DNA of 64,000 nt from Hermatobates lingyangjiaoensis (GCA_026182355.1 JAPFBL010000084.1:10896001-10960000); one strand, 5' to 3'. Counted from the first letter of the stretch, positions 36,518 to 47,280 are shown. The notes: generated by a model not told the origin, from the letters alone. A program made the numbers and translations.

Positions 36518-36993
36518 AGTTGACTGTCGTCCCTCCATCAATTCACTTCTTCTTCTGAGGTTGACCGTCATAACGGTCGAAATATTGAAAACTGGATCTT
36601 TGTTATGTTTCTTTCTATGTGTCACAGTTTATTATAAGTATATATATATATTAGTATAGGATGGCAGAAAATCTTCTTAGAGGCATATTTTGTTGAAATG
36701 TACCGCAGCTTCGTCATTTACGACTTTCAAACTAAGCTGTTCCAGTCTCCTGACAGTCTTACGAATAGAAGGTGGTATAAGTTGTCCAAAGGATATTGAA
36801 ACACTTTCTTTGAAACACTGTCAGATGTATTAAAACTGTTGATATTAATTAAAGTGTTTCAAAGAAAGTATCTCAATGTCCTTTGGACAACTTAACTGGG
36901 AATTACAGCCTTCTATTCTTCTATTCGTAAGACTGTCAGGAGACTGGAACAGTTTAGTTTGAAAGTCGTAAATGCCGAAGCTGTGGTACATTT

Positions 36994-37040
<47 letters not shown>
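36462..37040. mobile_element. PLE pLTR pieces between (TA)n tracts, with fold-back of the ORF start
   Basis: (TA)n at 36462-36514 is followed by a pLTR with a hammerhead-like core (36555-36586). A large inverted repeat comes next (about 36660-36800 against 36865-37000), then (TA)n again to 37040. The fold-back arms are PLE N-terminal coding sequence: the right arm reads 'IRKTVRRLEQFSLKVVNAEA', like the 46.6- and 49.5-kb copies. The spacer is itself palindromic around 36806-36865. Confidence 0.65.
36555..36586 (+). ncRNA. Hammerhead-like motif with perfect 5-bp stem II
   Basis: CUGAGGU in place of CUGANGA, one extra U, GACCG/CGGUC stem (36563-36567 with 36574-36578), GAA, then A-UA-U-U. The A9-to-U change predicts loss of activity. 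Confidence 0.5.
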
Positions 37041-37042
<2 letters not shown>

Positions 37043-37319
37043 TATTTATTTTTTTTGAGGTTTGACCCTAAAACAAACCCCGATAAATAAATCTAGTGCA
37101 GAATATATGTGGTCGAAATAAGAAGACATTCATATATATATTTTTTGGATTTTAGTATGAAATTAGACTAGAGATATTAATTACCTAGTGTGTTTGGGAT
37201 AAGTTCAGAGGATGTTAACGTCCTCCTTAAATAATCACAATAAACGCGTTTTCATAGCATTATATTGCAGTCAATATGCATAGTTTTGCGTGGTAATAAT
37301 AATTAATGTATCACTTAAT
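37041..37319. other. Non-coding DNA
   Basis: Nothing recognised. Confidence 0.35.
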
Positions 37320-37960
37320 GTATGCAGATTAGTACTGGGCCTCCTCGTGAGAGACTGGGTAAGATCAGGCACATACTTTAAGGCGGCCTTGGTTATATTG
37401 TTTAAAAGGTAACTTTATTCTGATTAAGTAAAGCTTTTTTATGTAACTTGTTACCTTTTTATTTCAAATAATGATATTAAATAAGTTTTTATTTTTTATA
37501 AATATTCTTTATAAACTATGTCTCTGGCATGACTAACATAAGTATGGAATGTTATTCTTATTTTGAAGCCCCGTTTTCTAGAAAAAATCAGAGTTAAATA
37601 TGATTTATGTTTCATATGGCAATATAAATATCATCATAGAGACACAACTCGCTTTTTGCAATGTGTTAGACCTGAAGTAAACGAAAGGGGTGGTACTGAG
37701 CAGTTAGCAACCCTCTGGGGTCATATTGTTAAAGGGGTGCATTACTTATTAAATATATATTCTATATGTAGGGAGGGGGCTGGGTGTTTCCGGTGGGTAA
37801 CCTATAATCTATCGGCGTAGCCCCGCCCTCTGTAATGAAGGTGGCAGGAAGCAGATGTCTCCGAAAGCAAGTAACAATGCGAGAGCGAGCCCGTTAGGAG
37901 ACCGTTCAGCCTTCCTCGCGCATTATCTGTCCTTACCCTCATCAGTCCCACGCTCTACTC
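37320..37960. promoter_or_regulatory. GC-richer island with GC box, function unknown
   Basis: Patchy GC-richer DNA, strongest at 37640-37960. It contains GCCCCGCCC at 37820-37828, a Sp/KLF-type GC box. The open frames in it are not recognisable. Candidate regulatory element or unrecognised exon. Confidence 0.25.
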
Positions 37961-38274
37961 CTCTCTTTAGGGCAATCCCAAGATTTACTCTTCTAATTTA
38001 CATTTGTTTTTCAACAATGACAATTTCTGTTAATTATCATAAAAAACTTATTCCGAATCGTTGCAGAACTTTCATTAGAAACAAGAAGAAAACCTGAACT
38101 CTCCGTTACAAATATTTTAAAATATGAAATTACACAAACACTAATTATTTCTTTAACATTTATTTATTACTACACCTTGTTCAATTCAATTTATTTGAGT
38201 TGTGGTCTGATATTTTGATTAAAATGAATGGTAATGACATGGGGATCAACAATGTTAACAAAAATTGGCACAAT
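37961..38274. other. Non-coding DNA
   Basis: Nothing recognised. Confidence 0.35.
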
Positions 38275-39110
38275 TATATTATTATATTATTATACAATTA
38301 TATTATTATATAATATAATAGCTATTATACTATTATATTATAATATTATTATAACTGTGTTCTATTATTATTATTTGAGGGTGACTATAGCTTTGCGACT
38401 TAAAAACTATTGTACTTCCCCTACTTCTGTACTGAAGTATCCCAGCAGTTAGCTTCAACGCCTCCAAGAAGCTCAACACTTTTGCTGCTGGGTCTAGTGG
38501 TAAAAGTTTTTCTATGGTTTTGTTGAGTGTCCCGAAGCACCTACCTCTGTGCAGCAAAGTTGCCTAAAAATCAGCCAGCAGGTGCAACGTTGGCCTCTTC
38601 TTTGCAGAATCTGCACAAACCATCATTAATAATGACCATTCAGGAGCATTCATTCTCTCTCCCTATGTTTCGAGAGAAAGTGACTTCCTTTTTCTTTCTT
38701 CGGGACAGTCTTCTTCGGGTCCTTATGTGCACTTGTGGGAGGTTGGCTCCCACTAGTTAGCGCTTTTAGACCTTCTGTGCTTTCGGAGGATGGTCTCCAG
38801 ACTTCTTTCTCCTTAGTATCATACTGGGGTATTTACTATTACTGGGCTCTGTCGGTGGTATTTTGTCTACTCCGGCAGAGCACCGCATACCGGAGTAAGG
38901 CTCTTTACGCAGGGGATCACCAGGTACCCTTGAAGCTCGTAATACAGTAACCCCTGTATCATCCATCCTTCGGTATGGATTGCATGACGCCTTGGATTGG
39001 GGCTGGAATAAGAGGAGAGAATTTGGGAAATTGGAAGGATATAAAACGAAGGTGGTCAGGCCGAGCCCCTCGTCACCTTCTGTATCGTTTGTCCCTGCAC
39101 AGTTAGACAC
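38275..39110 (-). pseudogene. Decayed LINE 3' end: RNase H to zinc-knuckle tail, with (TAA)n-type tail
   Basis: On the minus strand, pieces in different frames follow the order of a jockey/I/R1-type LINE C-terminus. An 'EPYSGM' piece lies near 38880, where 'GPEPFCGI'-like sequence follows RNase H. Next comes 'LSRNIGRE' near 38670, then the zinc-knuckle start 'DGLCRFCKEE' at about 38625-38595. The terminal 'RCFGTLNKTIEKLLPLDPAA' and 'KVLSFLEALKL' stretch follows (about 38545-38440). Below this the 3' end runs into about 100 bp of TAA/TTA-rich repeat (38275-38395), as in LINEs that end in (TAA)n. It has frameshifts and stops throughout, and the GC content is higher than the flanks. Confidence 0.5.
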
Positions 39111-39507
39111 AGTTAGGGAATGGTATGGACAAGGCCCTCGAATAAAACATTATTGACTTTCTGAAGAAAATTTGACACTCGACGCTTAAATGTGTGTAAT
39201 TTAAAATGTGCATAATCATTTAGAAGTTAAAGGTTATGTTAACAAAACTTCAAAAATTCTGGGCTTCTTTTCAGCTAATAGTGATAAATATGAAGGAAAT
39301 CTACATATAGATACAGAACTCAGTTGACATTAGGTCGATTAATGTTTAAGTATATTGTTTGAAATTAAGCAGATTAAACTAATCTGAAATACTACTTCAA
39401 AGAATTTGAGAGATTTTGAATTAAAATTAATTTCATTTTCATAAACCTGACAAAATATTCCACATTAATTTCTAATTTATTATTAAATATTTTTTATTTT
39501 AAAACAG
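39111..39507. other. Non-coding AT-rich DNA
   Basis: If the exon at 39508 is real, this is intron. Confidence 0.35.
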
Positions 39508-39652
39508 CAACATCAATATTAACGGTTATCAAATCCATCTCAACAAGTCAGCCACGCAAAATCTATTCAACACTAAAAGCAAAAGGGGTAAGAGAACCGT
39601 CGACTTTGTAGCGGAGACAAAAGAACATCCAATAAAGAAATGGAACTCTTGA
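39508..39652 (+). CDS. Candidate 3'-terminal exon of an unknown gene
   Basis: A pyrimidine-rich acceptor (ttttttattttaaaacag) ends at 39507. After one leftover base, 47 codons are open to TGA at 39650-39652. The reading is lysine- and asparagine-rich, with runs such as NINGYQIHLNKSATQNLF and KRGKRTVDFVAETKEH and ending KKWNS. The stretch has mixed codon composition unlike the A/T-rich DNA on both sides, and AT-rich sequence with possible poly(A) signals follows. The upstream exon would have to end in phase 2; none was found in the window. The family is not recognised. Confidence 0.35.
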
Positions 39653-40909
39653 TTATATTGTTAAACGATGTAATTTTTGTGATAAGTGCATTATAATATT
39701 TTATTATATTTTATTGAATTATAGTATATTTTTTGTAGTCATTGTAGTATTGAAAATTTCAAAATATAATTGAAGTAGTATAAATATAAATTAGATAAAA
39801 TTGATGGAGAAATATAAGATGGAGGCCAGGTATGGGTCATGCAGTCCAGAGGCAGCTTACTAACTATTAAAAGAGGTACTGGCCGGTGGGCTCTCTACAG
39901 ATAAGTATCTTCATAGAGATTGATCAGAAAATAACAGGCACCTCATCTAGCTAATCTAACTTCAACAGTTAGCATTCTTTAGAAATCGCTGAGGGTTGAT
40001 CATGATTTGCAACCAAATAAGATATGAATATTTGCTATTTTAAAATTAAATATTAATAAAATAATTTTTAACTCGTAATTTCCTGAACATCTATATAAAT
40101 GTAAAGTAGCATAATTATTTTGAAATACAAGCAGCTTCTCTAAAAGTCGGGAAAGGAAGAAACTTTTGGATTTACTAATGCCATTCTTTGTAAGGAATTA
40201 TTCATTATAGAAGAATATACTTACAAAATTCTTAGTTTTTCAAGTTTATATCATACTCTCTCGTTGTTTTTTTTACTGTGAGTGATAGGTTTAATATCTA
40301 CATTACGGTTATTGAAACAGAGGGAGTCGTGCCCAATCTGTGAGAGTATGACTTTCTCATAAACACTGGCATGCAACATATTGCACACTTTCTAACTATT
40401 GGTCTTGAATTTCCAGATGCTATGATATGGGAATAAAGGAACTAATGGTTTTACTAGTGAGTAATATAATGTATCGGGGAAGTTGAGAACATTGTAAGAG
40501 TTTCAGCAAGATTAGAGGTGTATTGTACTATAAAAGTAAAAAGGGGTCCCTATCATTGTCTAAGACAAAGAAAAGTGCAGTTAGGGTGGGCCTTGTTATT
40601 AATTCTCCAGGTACATTGTCTATGATGGAGGTAGACGACAAACTAATAGCAGGGTTATTTCGTGCAGAACTAGGGGTCAGGTAGCAGCTACTCCTTTTTC
40701 TTTTCCAGTAGTGGCTTTAAAAAAAACATGATTGATTTCTTCTTTCCTTAACTTTTCAATTTTATTGTAATTTTTGTTTAAAACTATTGAAATTTCACTC
40801 AAGTATTACTTTTATTTACCCTCTATATAAAATAAGAGTATGAAAGGTTTGCGTTCGGGCCAAAATGTTGACCTGTCTTGCTTTATATATAGCAAGATTT
40901 CAGTATCAG
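39653..40909. other. Non-coding DNA
   Basis: No gene. 40300-40690 is moderately GC-richer with no recognisable motif cluster. Confidence 0.4.
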
Positions 40910-40913
40910 TTTT

Positions 40914-40955
40914 GACTCTGACAAAGACTACTTGTTTCGGTTGAAAAAGATTCAA
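40914..40955 (+). ncRNA. Decayed hammerhead-like motif of the 52.7-kb pLTR type
   Basis: GACTCTGACAAAGACTACTT followed by GTTTCGGTTGAAAAAGA is a mutated copy of the 52730-52772 ribozyme: CUGACAA instead of CUGACGA, and a damaged stem II. No further pLTR sequence is clear around it. Confidence 0.4.
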
Positions 40956-41229
40956 TGGCCTGAGTAAGCGTTGGGTTGACCTGAAAAAGTCCTATGACCA
41001 TTCATACGCTAGTAGAGCTTCGTAAAGACCATTCCAACGTGGAATGTATCACACTGGGTACAATACAGACGGAAAACGCTGTTGAGTGAATTGCAAGAGG
41101 TATGAGGGGGACAAAGGTAGTTAATTTCGTAGAGGTAGTTAACTTTCATTTTAAGTTTCTTGCCATCTTCGGCAGAAGAGAAAACGAAAAGGAGGAAGAA
41201 ACATAAAAGTAGAGAAGTGAACGCCGATA

Positions 41230-41520
41230 CAAAGTTTATATATATATTTTCTTCACTTAATTAAACGAAACACGATCCAAACTTGACACAATACGAGTTT
41301 AAGAAGAGTAACATACAGAGTAAGGAAACACACTTACAGACTCAAATTTTCGGGTAATCCGTCTTCATGAGAAAAGAGAAAGGGAGACCAAGCACGTTGT
41401 AGACGCAACGGCAAGTAACCAAGTGGTTACTTTGATTAAAATCTGAGTCTGTAAGTGTTTTTCCTTACTCTGTGTGTTACTCTTCTTGAATTTTGAACTC
41501 GTATATGTATATATAGTTTT
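41230..41520. mobile_element. PLE pLTR fold-back, 52.9-kb type
   Basis: The left arm (about 41262-41435) matches the pLTR at 52868-53004 ('aacacacttacagactcaa', 'cgggtaatccgtcttca'). The right arm (about 41437-41510) is its inverse with the central part deleted. No coding sequence. Confidence 0.6.
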
Positions 41521-41561
41521 TTTCTTCTATATGTGACATTTTAAGGAAATGCTTTTGTATA

Positions 41562-43474
41562 AAAAAAATCTGGAGTGGCCTACACTCAACTTTACTATAA
41601 GTAAATTAATATCAAATTTCTTGATTATATAATATATAACGTTTCATATAAGCATAATGTAAACATCTAAATGGGATATCATTATTAGTCTTTCATTCCT
41701 GAGGTAGTACAGATAGTGATTGAAGGATATATCAATATATAACCTTATTTTTGTATATCACACAGCTGATGTAAATAATTTCATTAGTATAACTACAGCA
41801 GTAATAACATTTTGAAAAACCAAAGTGAACATTTCTTGATACGAAATACTCCCCTACAAGAGAATATGGCTTTTGTTCAAATAGCCAGTGGATTTCTTAC
41901 ATCGTTTACTTGACATCCTTCTACATTGAATATTAAAGTAAAATTTTCAAATTTAAAACATGAAAATACCCTTATTTTCTCTGAAAAACATCATAAAACA
42001 TCGAAGAAAAAATGTTGTTTTAAGATGATTTATAATTGAAGATTTACGATAATTACATTTATTAATCTCTAAACGAAAGATTTCATTTTGAATTATCATT
42101 TACATTTTTGGTCTTTTATAGAATTATTATACTGGGAATTTTTGGCTCCTTAGTATTTAATAAGATCATTTTCCTTCCCCTTTGTCAAATATCATATATA
42201 CGAATTTTTTCTGAGTGAGTGTTATCCTTTTCCTGCCTCCTGTACTTTGTTATAAGTTTGCTATGAATGTAGATTGAGAAGTAATATATTAGTAATTAGC
42301 CAGTTTACATACTCAAATCGAAGTCAAAGCCAGCTATTCAATATAATTTAAATCTTTTATAGTTGGGAGCTTCTAATTTTTGAAAATAATAAATATGAAC
42401 TATTAGACTAGAATTGTAAAAAAAACTGGATATTTCTCAACAAACATAAGTCCTCTTTTTTGAGGAAAGAGTCCATTCATTACATTTCAATATCATGGAA
42501 AGGTACTACATTAACAACTGTAATGTAATTGTAACTGATATTAAGTTTTGCTCAAGAGTGCAATGTATAGATTAATTAAAGCATTTTATGAGACAAATCC
42601 ATCATGCCATGGAAGACAAAGGTAATTTATTTATTTCTGTACTTATCTTATTTACAGTAAATAAGATAAGTACATAATATTGACTTTACATATTATGTAA
42701 AGTACATAAGATAATATTGACTTTAAAATTACGTCCTTATGTTTATTGGCGGTGATTTTTTTACATGTAACACTATTATTCCTCTTACATCTCATAAGTC
42801 AATAGACTATTTAAATTGTTCCTTTATAAGTATCAATTTTATCTCAGTGGATTCACTCAAAAAATTTCTAAGTCAATGTAAACAATGTAAAAAAATATAA
42901 ATAATTCGACAAGTATAGCAGGTGATCTCTTAGTCTAGGATAAACAAACAGTTTTTATAGCGTTATTGATCTTTCCCGTAATTGAAACCTCATGATTTTT
43001 TTTATGAATTGCTAATCTTTGTTCCATTTTTGGTCAAATTTTCATTATTTTTTAATGAGTCGTTTAACGTCAAAAAAACATTTTCTGAAAACAGAAATCG
43101 TACTGTAATAATGTCAAAATTTCAAAACTCTAGGGTTATCAGTTTAGGGGAAATAAATGTTTTCTAAAAAACAGTTTTTGGCAAAAAAAGTGACTTTCCC
43201 ATCATGCATAATTCTTCCCAAACAATAGGGATCTTTGTCTTTATGGGGCCCATTGTTGTGTAAAATATCAACTTGATCCATCAAAGATTCTGGGCCGTAG
43301 CGTGGTAACAAGCAATGCTAACACACTCACCCACCCACACACACACACACACACAGACATCATCGAAAAAACTTCATAAAACGACTTCTGGGACCTCAAA
43401 ACATGTAATTCCGTCAAAATCTCGAGATCGAATTTTTTTCACGATCACTATACTTTACTTATAGTAAAGTAATA
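41562..43474 (+). mobile_element. HINE-like repeat, copy D
   Basis: The 5' block at 41569, subterminal repeat, all internal landmarks, (CA)n at 43331-43353, and the 3' hairpin CTTTACTTATAGTAAAG near 43453-43469. It is the best-preserved copy with both ends. Relative to A it lacks about 250 bp after 43108 and carries a 35-bp palindrome at 42639-42673 not seen in A or B. Confidence 0.7.
42639..42673. repeat. 35-bp near-perfect palindrome inside copy D
   Basis: GTACTTATCTTATTTAC pairs with its inverse across a 1-bp centre; a related string is repeated at 42700-42712. Confidence 0.8.
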
Positions 43475-45111
43475 AATTCCTATATTTAGCGTAAGTTTAG
43501 GTAAAATCTAGGTAACATGGAATGATTTTCTTCTATAAGAAAATATGTTTCTTCTATGTAATCACTAAAATGTGATTATAGAAAAAGAGAACAGACCAAT
43601 AAAACTGTGTAAACATCGAACATATTTTTCTCTTCTTTGTTCTTTTTAGAGAAAAATATCAGAAAATATTAAAATTACGTACTTTAAATCGCAAAATATA
43701 GTTTCTGTTATTAGAAAAGTGAAAATAAACTCTTCTGAATGATTGATCTTGATGTTCTAAGAAGACAGAAGTTGTGGAAACATTCTATTTTAAGCTAGTT
43801 AGAACGTCACGACCTCATGCTGGGGTCGCTCAACAAAGAGGCATTCATATTAAACCTGAATGCAAAATTTACAGCTCTCTTGGTAGTAACTCTAGTTTCC
43901 CTTAATTAGAATATTTAATTAACGATCTAATGCAGCCAAATCTAAATCTTTACGTCCTGCAATATACGCTTTTCCTCGTCTCTTTTGTTTAGTTTTTCAG
44001 TTCCACATATACCTCATTACTACTTAGTGGTCCTAACTTAATTCTTTATTATGATTATATTTCGTTGCCCATTAACATTCACATCCTTTTTAGTAATACT
44101 AACCTCAATTTATTCATCGTTATATGTATAAATAACTAAATATATATACATGTTACATTTATTAATGTAACTAACAATTGTTTTTTATAATTTTCCCTGT
44201 AGTATTTAAACTGTAAATTGAGATGTTTGCAAAAGTAGATTTATGATATATCAAACCGAGTGAAATCTTAATTATTTAATGAAATTGAATGTTAAAGTAT
44301 AGTTCTTTTTTCACTATTCATGATAAATTAGTACTAATTATATTCAGAAGATATTTAAGTTTTATCCCTATAATGATTTTAAACACTAGGATTTCTACAC
44401 ATATGTATCTTATTTATACTATGTCAGTGTTTTACCAACTGGTTTTTGCAAATTTGCTGGACAGTTCTAGGTATTTCAATTGCATTTGGAGTTTATTAAA
44501 CTTTAGGGGACTAATAAGTTTTTGTGTACACAAAGGTTGAAATATCGGCCTAAATCAGTTGGGGTTAAAAAAGAAAATGAAGAAATATTGCAACAGCCAG
44601 AAGATTAGACTAGCACGTAATAAGATTTTTCTTGTTTTCAACACACTCTCATAAGCTGTCGAGTGTCGTTCTAGAGCCAAAAAATCTGGCTCAGTCGTTA
44701 CTCAGGAACCATTTAAGTGATGAGTTCAGTCATTCTACATTGGGGGATCTAAATTTTGCCCCCCCCCCCCTCAAGTTTATTATAGAAGGGGTTTTGTAAT
44801 AAGGACCTAAGATCGTACAGGCCGGTGACTGACAGCTTTACATCCTCTCCTCGAGATGGTGTGCGCAAGATTCTTCATCTCTTACATTAAACATCTGGGG
44901 TCATGGTAAAGATACAAACCTGTAGTATTCAGTACAAAGACAAACACGTTATCACACTCCTGACCAAGGCATATTAATGTAAAATTATATTATTGTTGTG
45001 ATAGAACTAAATAAGCATTATTTATTTCATAGTGCTCATAACAAACTGCTATTTGAGCCAAGACAATCCATTAATAAAATACCTTTCAAGCAATCATGAT
45101 ATGTATATATT
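43475..45111. other. Non-coding AT-rich DNA
   Basis: No gene or element recognised; C10 run at 44761-44770. Confidence 0.4.
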
Positions 45112-45277
45112 ATTAAAGTAGACGGCAGCTTCCACATTCACGACCTTTTTGCTGGTGTTTTCTAGTTTTCTAACTAGTTTTTTTTGGTAGGGAGTAATTT
45201 CGTGAAAGAGTTGTCCCAGAGACATCAAAGAAATAATTTTGTAGCTTACTCAATAATAAATTTTTCTACTTACAAGT

Positions 45278-45305
45278 TTTCGATTTCACCGAAATCATCG
45301 TCAGG
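45278..45305 (-). ncRNA. Hammerhead of PLE 2, inverted pLTR copy
   Basis: Minus strand: CTGACGA (45305-45299), extra T, stem II GATTTC/GAAATC with a 3-nt loop, GAAA (45281-45278), then AC-U-U as minimal stem III and cleavage nucleotide. It is the mirror copy of 46539-46569. Confidence 0.65.
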
Positions 45306-45363
45306 TATGTGGCATAAACAGATTAAATTAACTTAACAACAATTTTTCAAAGGTTAAACAGAT

Positions 45364-46361
45364 ACAAGATATGTGGATGATATTTTTGTCTTGGCGGAGG
45401 ATGAGGAACAAGTTTCTGTTCTCAAGAAAACACTTCAACAGGCCTCAGGACTCAAGCTAACAATAGAACACAGCTACCAAAGACAACTGTCTTTTCTGGA
45501 CATCATCACGAAGCAAACCCCCACCAGTTTCAGTGCAACAGTTTACAGGAAAGCAACGAACCTCGGTCTTTACTTAAATGGAAAGAGTGAATGTCCAGAA
45601 CAATACCGAAGCGCAACAATTTATGCTTATGTTAAAAGAGCTTTCACACACTGTAGCCAGTGGAGCTCCCTCAATGATGAGTTAGAGAAGTCAACTCAGA
45701 TTCTTATTAATAATGGGTACCCTAACCAGGAAGTTTCTGACATTATTGAAAAATTCATGAACCGATGGCACGCTAAGTCTGGAGAACCAAATGTAATCAA
45801 TCCAGGAGAAACAATAGATCTCTACTATAGAGCATATATGCACAGTTTCTATAAACAAGATGAACGTGCACTAAGAAAGATCATTTGCACTAATGTTTTC
45901 CCGACAAATGAAACTGATAAACTCCGACTTAGGATTTACTATCAAAGGAAAAGACTCAAAACCTTCTCCTTAAAAACCGCCCCCACAGAGATGTCTCAGT
46001 GCTGCAAAAAAGTAACTTGGTGTACCAATATACATGTAATACCGGGAACTGTGAAGCCTGTCCTACAAAGTACATCGAGATGACTAAAACCAGACTATCA
46101 AGACGTTTTACCTTCCATCTTACAGCAGGTACTCCAAAAAACCATACGAGAGAAGTACATAATACAATATTAACGAGGGAAATGTTAGAGAAAGGAATAA
46201 CAAGTTTAAGAATAGAAAATAATACCAGCCGCCTTCATATCCTCGAGGCCTTATACATCAAGGACACCCAACCTTCTATGAACATTCAGGCCAATACTAT
46301 AGGCATAATACCAAGTGTAAGAATTTCGATAGTTCTTATAAACTTAATAGGCCTACACTGA
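45364..46361 (+). pseudogene. PLE 2 reverse transcriptase C-terminus and GIY-YIG endonuclease
   Basis: The frame starts at the RT catalytic box YVDD (45370-45381); everything upstream is lost. Then come the RT thumb-type motifs 'LSFLDIIT' and 'VYRKATN', 'SECPEQYR' and 'AYVKRAFTHCS', and a linker with 'LRLRIYYQRKRLK'. A frameshift near 45960 moves the reading into the frame of the endonuclease: 'LVYQYTC' for GIY, 'TKYIEMT' with E in place of the G of YIG, 'LSRRFTFHL', and 'LHILEALYI' with the catalytic glutamate. The frameshift and the G-to-E change indicate a dead copy. A complete PLE ORF is usually about twice as long. Confidence 0.85.
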
Positions 46362-46530
46362 CAGAACCCCCAAGCAATGTGTATAACAAGTTGTAACCTT
46401 CCACTTGTTTTTTTTGTTGGACTTGTTTTTTCACAATTATTGTCTATTTCTATTAACCTCTTAATTTTAATCAATTTAATGTCTGTTTAACCTTTGAAAA
46501 ATTGTTATTAAGTTAATTTAATCTGTTTTA

Positions 46531-46577
46531 CTATATACCTGACGATGATTTCGGTGAAATCGAAAGCTTGTAAGTAG
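46531..46577 (+). ncRNA. Hammerhead of PLE 2, 3' pLTR copy
   Basis: CTGACGA at 46539-46545, extra T at 46546, 6-bp stem II GATTTC/GAAATC (46547-46552 with 46556-46561), GAA (46562-46564), A-GC-T-T (46565-46569) and a 3-bp stem I UAC/GUA (46536-46538 with 46570-46572). Cleavage is predicted after 46569. Confidence 0.65.
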
Positions 46578-46756
46578 AAAAATATATTATTGAGTAAGCT
46601 ACAAAATTATTTCTTTGATGTCTCTGGGACAACTCCTTCATGAAATCACTCCCTACCAAAGAAAACTAGTTAAAAAACTAGAAAACACCAGCAAAAAGGT
46701 CGTGAATGCGGAAGCTGCCGTCTACTTTAATAAAATATGTTACAAGAGAATCTGCT

Positions 46757-46769
46757 GCCAATATACACT
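46757..46769 (+). repeat. 13-bp target-site duplication, left copy
   Basis: GCCAATATACACT, identical to 47208-47220; the two copies flank the LINE insertion. Confidence 0.9.
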
Positions 46770-47207
46770 TTTTTTTTTTTTTTTTTTTTTGTCAGAAAAC
46801 AGCATGCTCCACCCGAAGGCACCACACGCATCAAAATCTTCAATGCTACACAACAATCTCCATCATGCTATGCAAATACAGCTTAAACAACAACAAAATA
46901 ACCACAATGACAACAGAGCACACAGATAATACAGGCTAACATAATCAACCCAGTAAATTAAAATATTTGTTAACCACTTCCCCGAAGGCACCGACTAGGC
47001 CCTCCTCCAACAATGCTGCAAGCTGCGGGGGCCACGCACCTCCGGCAGTCACCACTTTTCTCTCCATCCTACTCCTCTCTGAGTTTAACTCAACGCATTC
47101 GAACAGGAGGTGTTGAACTGTTTGAGGTAACCTACCGTCACAGCTACACCCTGGAGAGTTGACAAGTTTCAGGCGGTGGAGATAGTGGCCAAATCTCCCA
47201 TGCCCTG
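46770..47207 (-). mobile_element. 5'-truncated LINE insertion with poly(A) tail
   Basis: 438 bp inserted in reverse orientation: a poly(A) tail (T run 46770-46790 on the plus strand), a short 3' UTR and a C-terminal coding piece to 47207. It is bounded by perfect 13-bp target-site duplications, as expected for target-primed reverse transcription. 5' truncation is the common outcome of LINE insertion. Confidence 0.9.
46945..47207 (-). pseudogene. LINE ORF2 C-terminal end (zinc-knuckle domain)
   Basis: From 47207 down, the minus strand encodes 'PGHGRFGHYLHRLKL', then the knuckle 'CSCDGRLPQTVQHLLFEC' (C-x-C ... H-x4-C) and 'ERSRMERKV', ending in a short tail with stop at 46945. This is the typical end of jockey/R1-type LINE ORF2 after RNase H. 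The frame is open across the piece, so the insertion is young, but it is only about 85 codons. Confidence 0.8.
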
Positions 47208-47218
47208 GCCAATATACA

Positions 47219-47220
<2 letters not shown>
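47208..47220 (+). repeat. 13-bp target-site duplication, right copy
   Basis: GCCAATATACACT, the original PLE coding sequence ('LLPIYT' codons) continues after it. Confidence 0.9.

Positions 47221-47280
<60 letters not shown>
47221..47280. repeat. (TA)n tract between PLE 2 and PLE 3
   Basis: Thirty TA units, directly readable. Confidence 0.95.

Larger units (their letters stand above)
45112..47225 (+). mobile_element. Penelope-like element 2 with inverted pLTRs, interrupted by a LINE
   Basis: The pLTR at 45115-45362 is inverted relative to the one at 46483-46735; they share the hammerhead, the 'gagtaagctacaaaattat' stretch and the ORF start. Between them lies a truncated RT-endonuclease ORF (45364-46361). 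The junction at about 45362 enters RT exactly at its YVDD box. The right pLTR reads into the next ORF start (from 46615), which is cut by a LINE at 46770-47207. It resumes as an 'LLPIYT'-coding stretch and then (TA)n. Confidence 0.8.

Noticed and set aside
38766..39110. 114-codon minus-strand open frame as an independent gene
   Set aside because: It fits better as part of the decayed LINE end; the short 'EPYSGM' piece lies where LINE sequence is expected, and the rest is frame-shifted.
44289..44540. 83-codon frame with membrane-like hydrophobic runs
   Set aside because: Hydrophobicity follows from T-rich DNA; there are no splice sites or recognisable receptor motifs.
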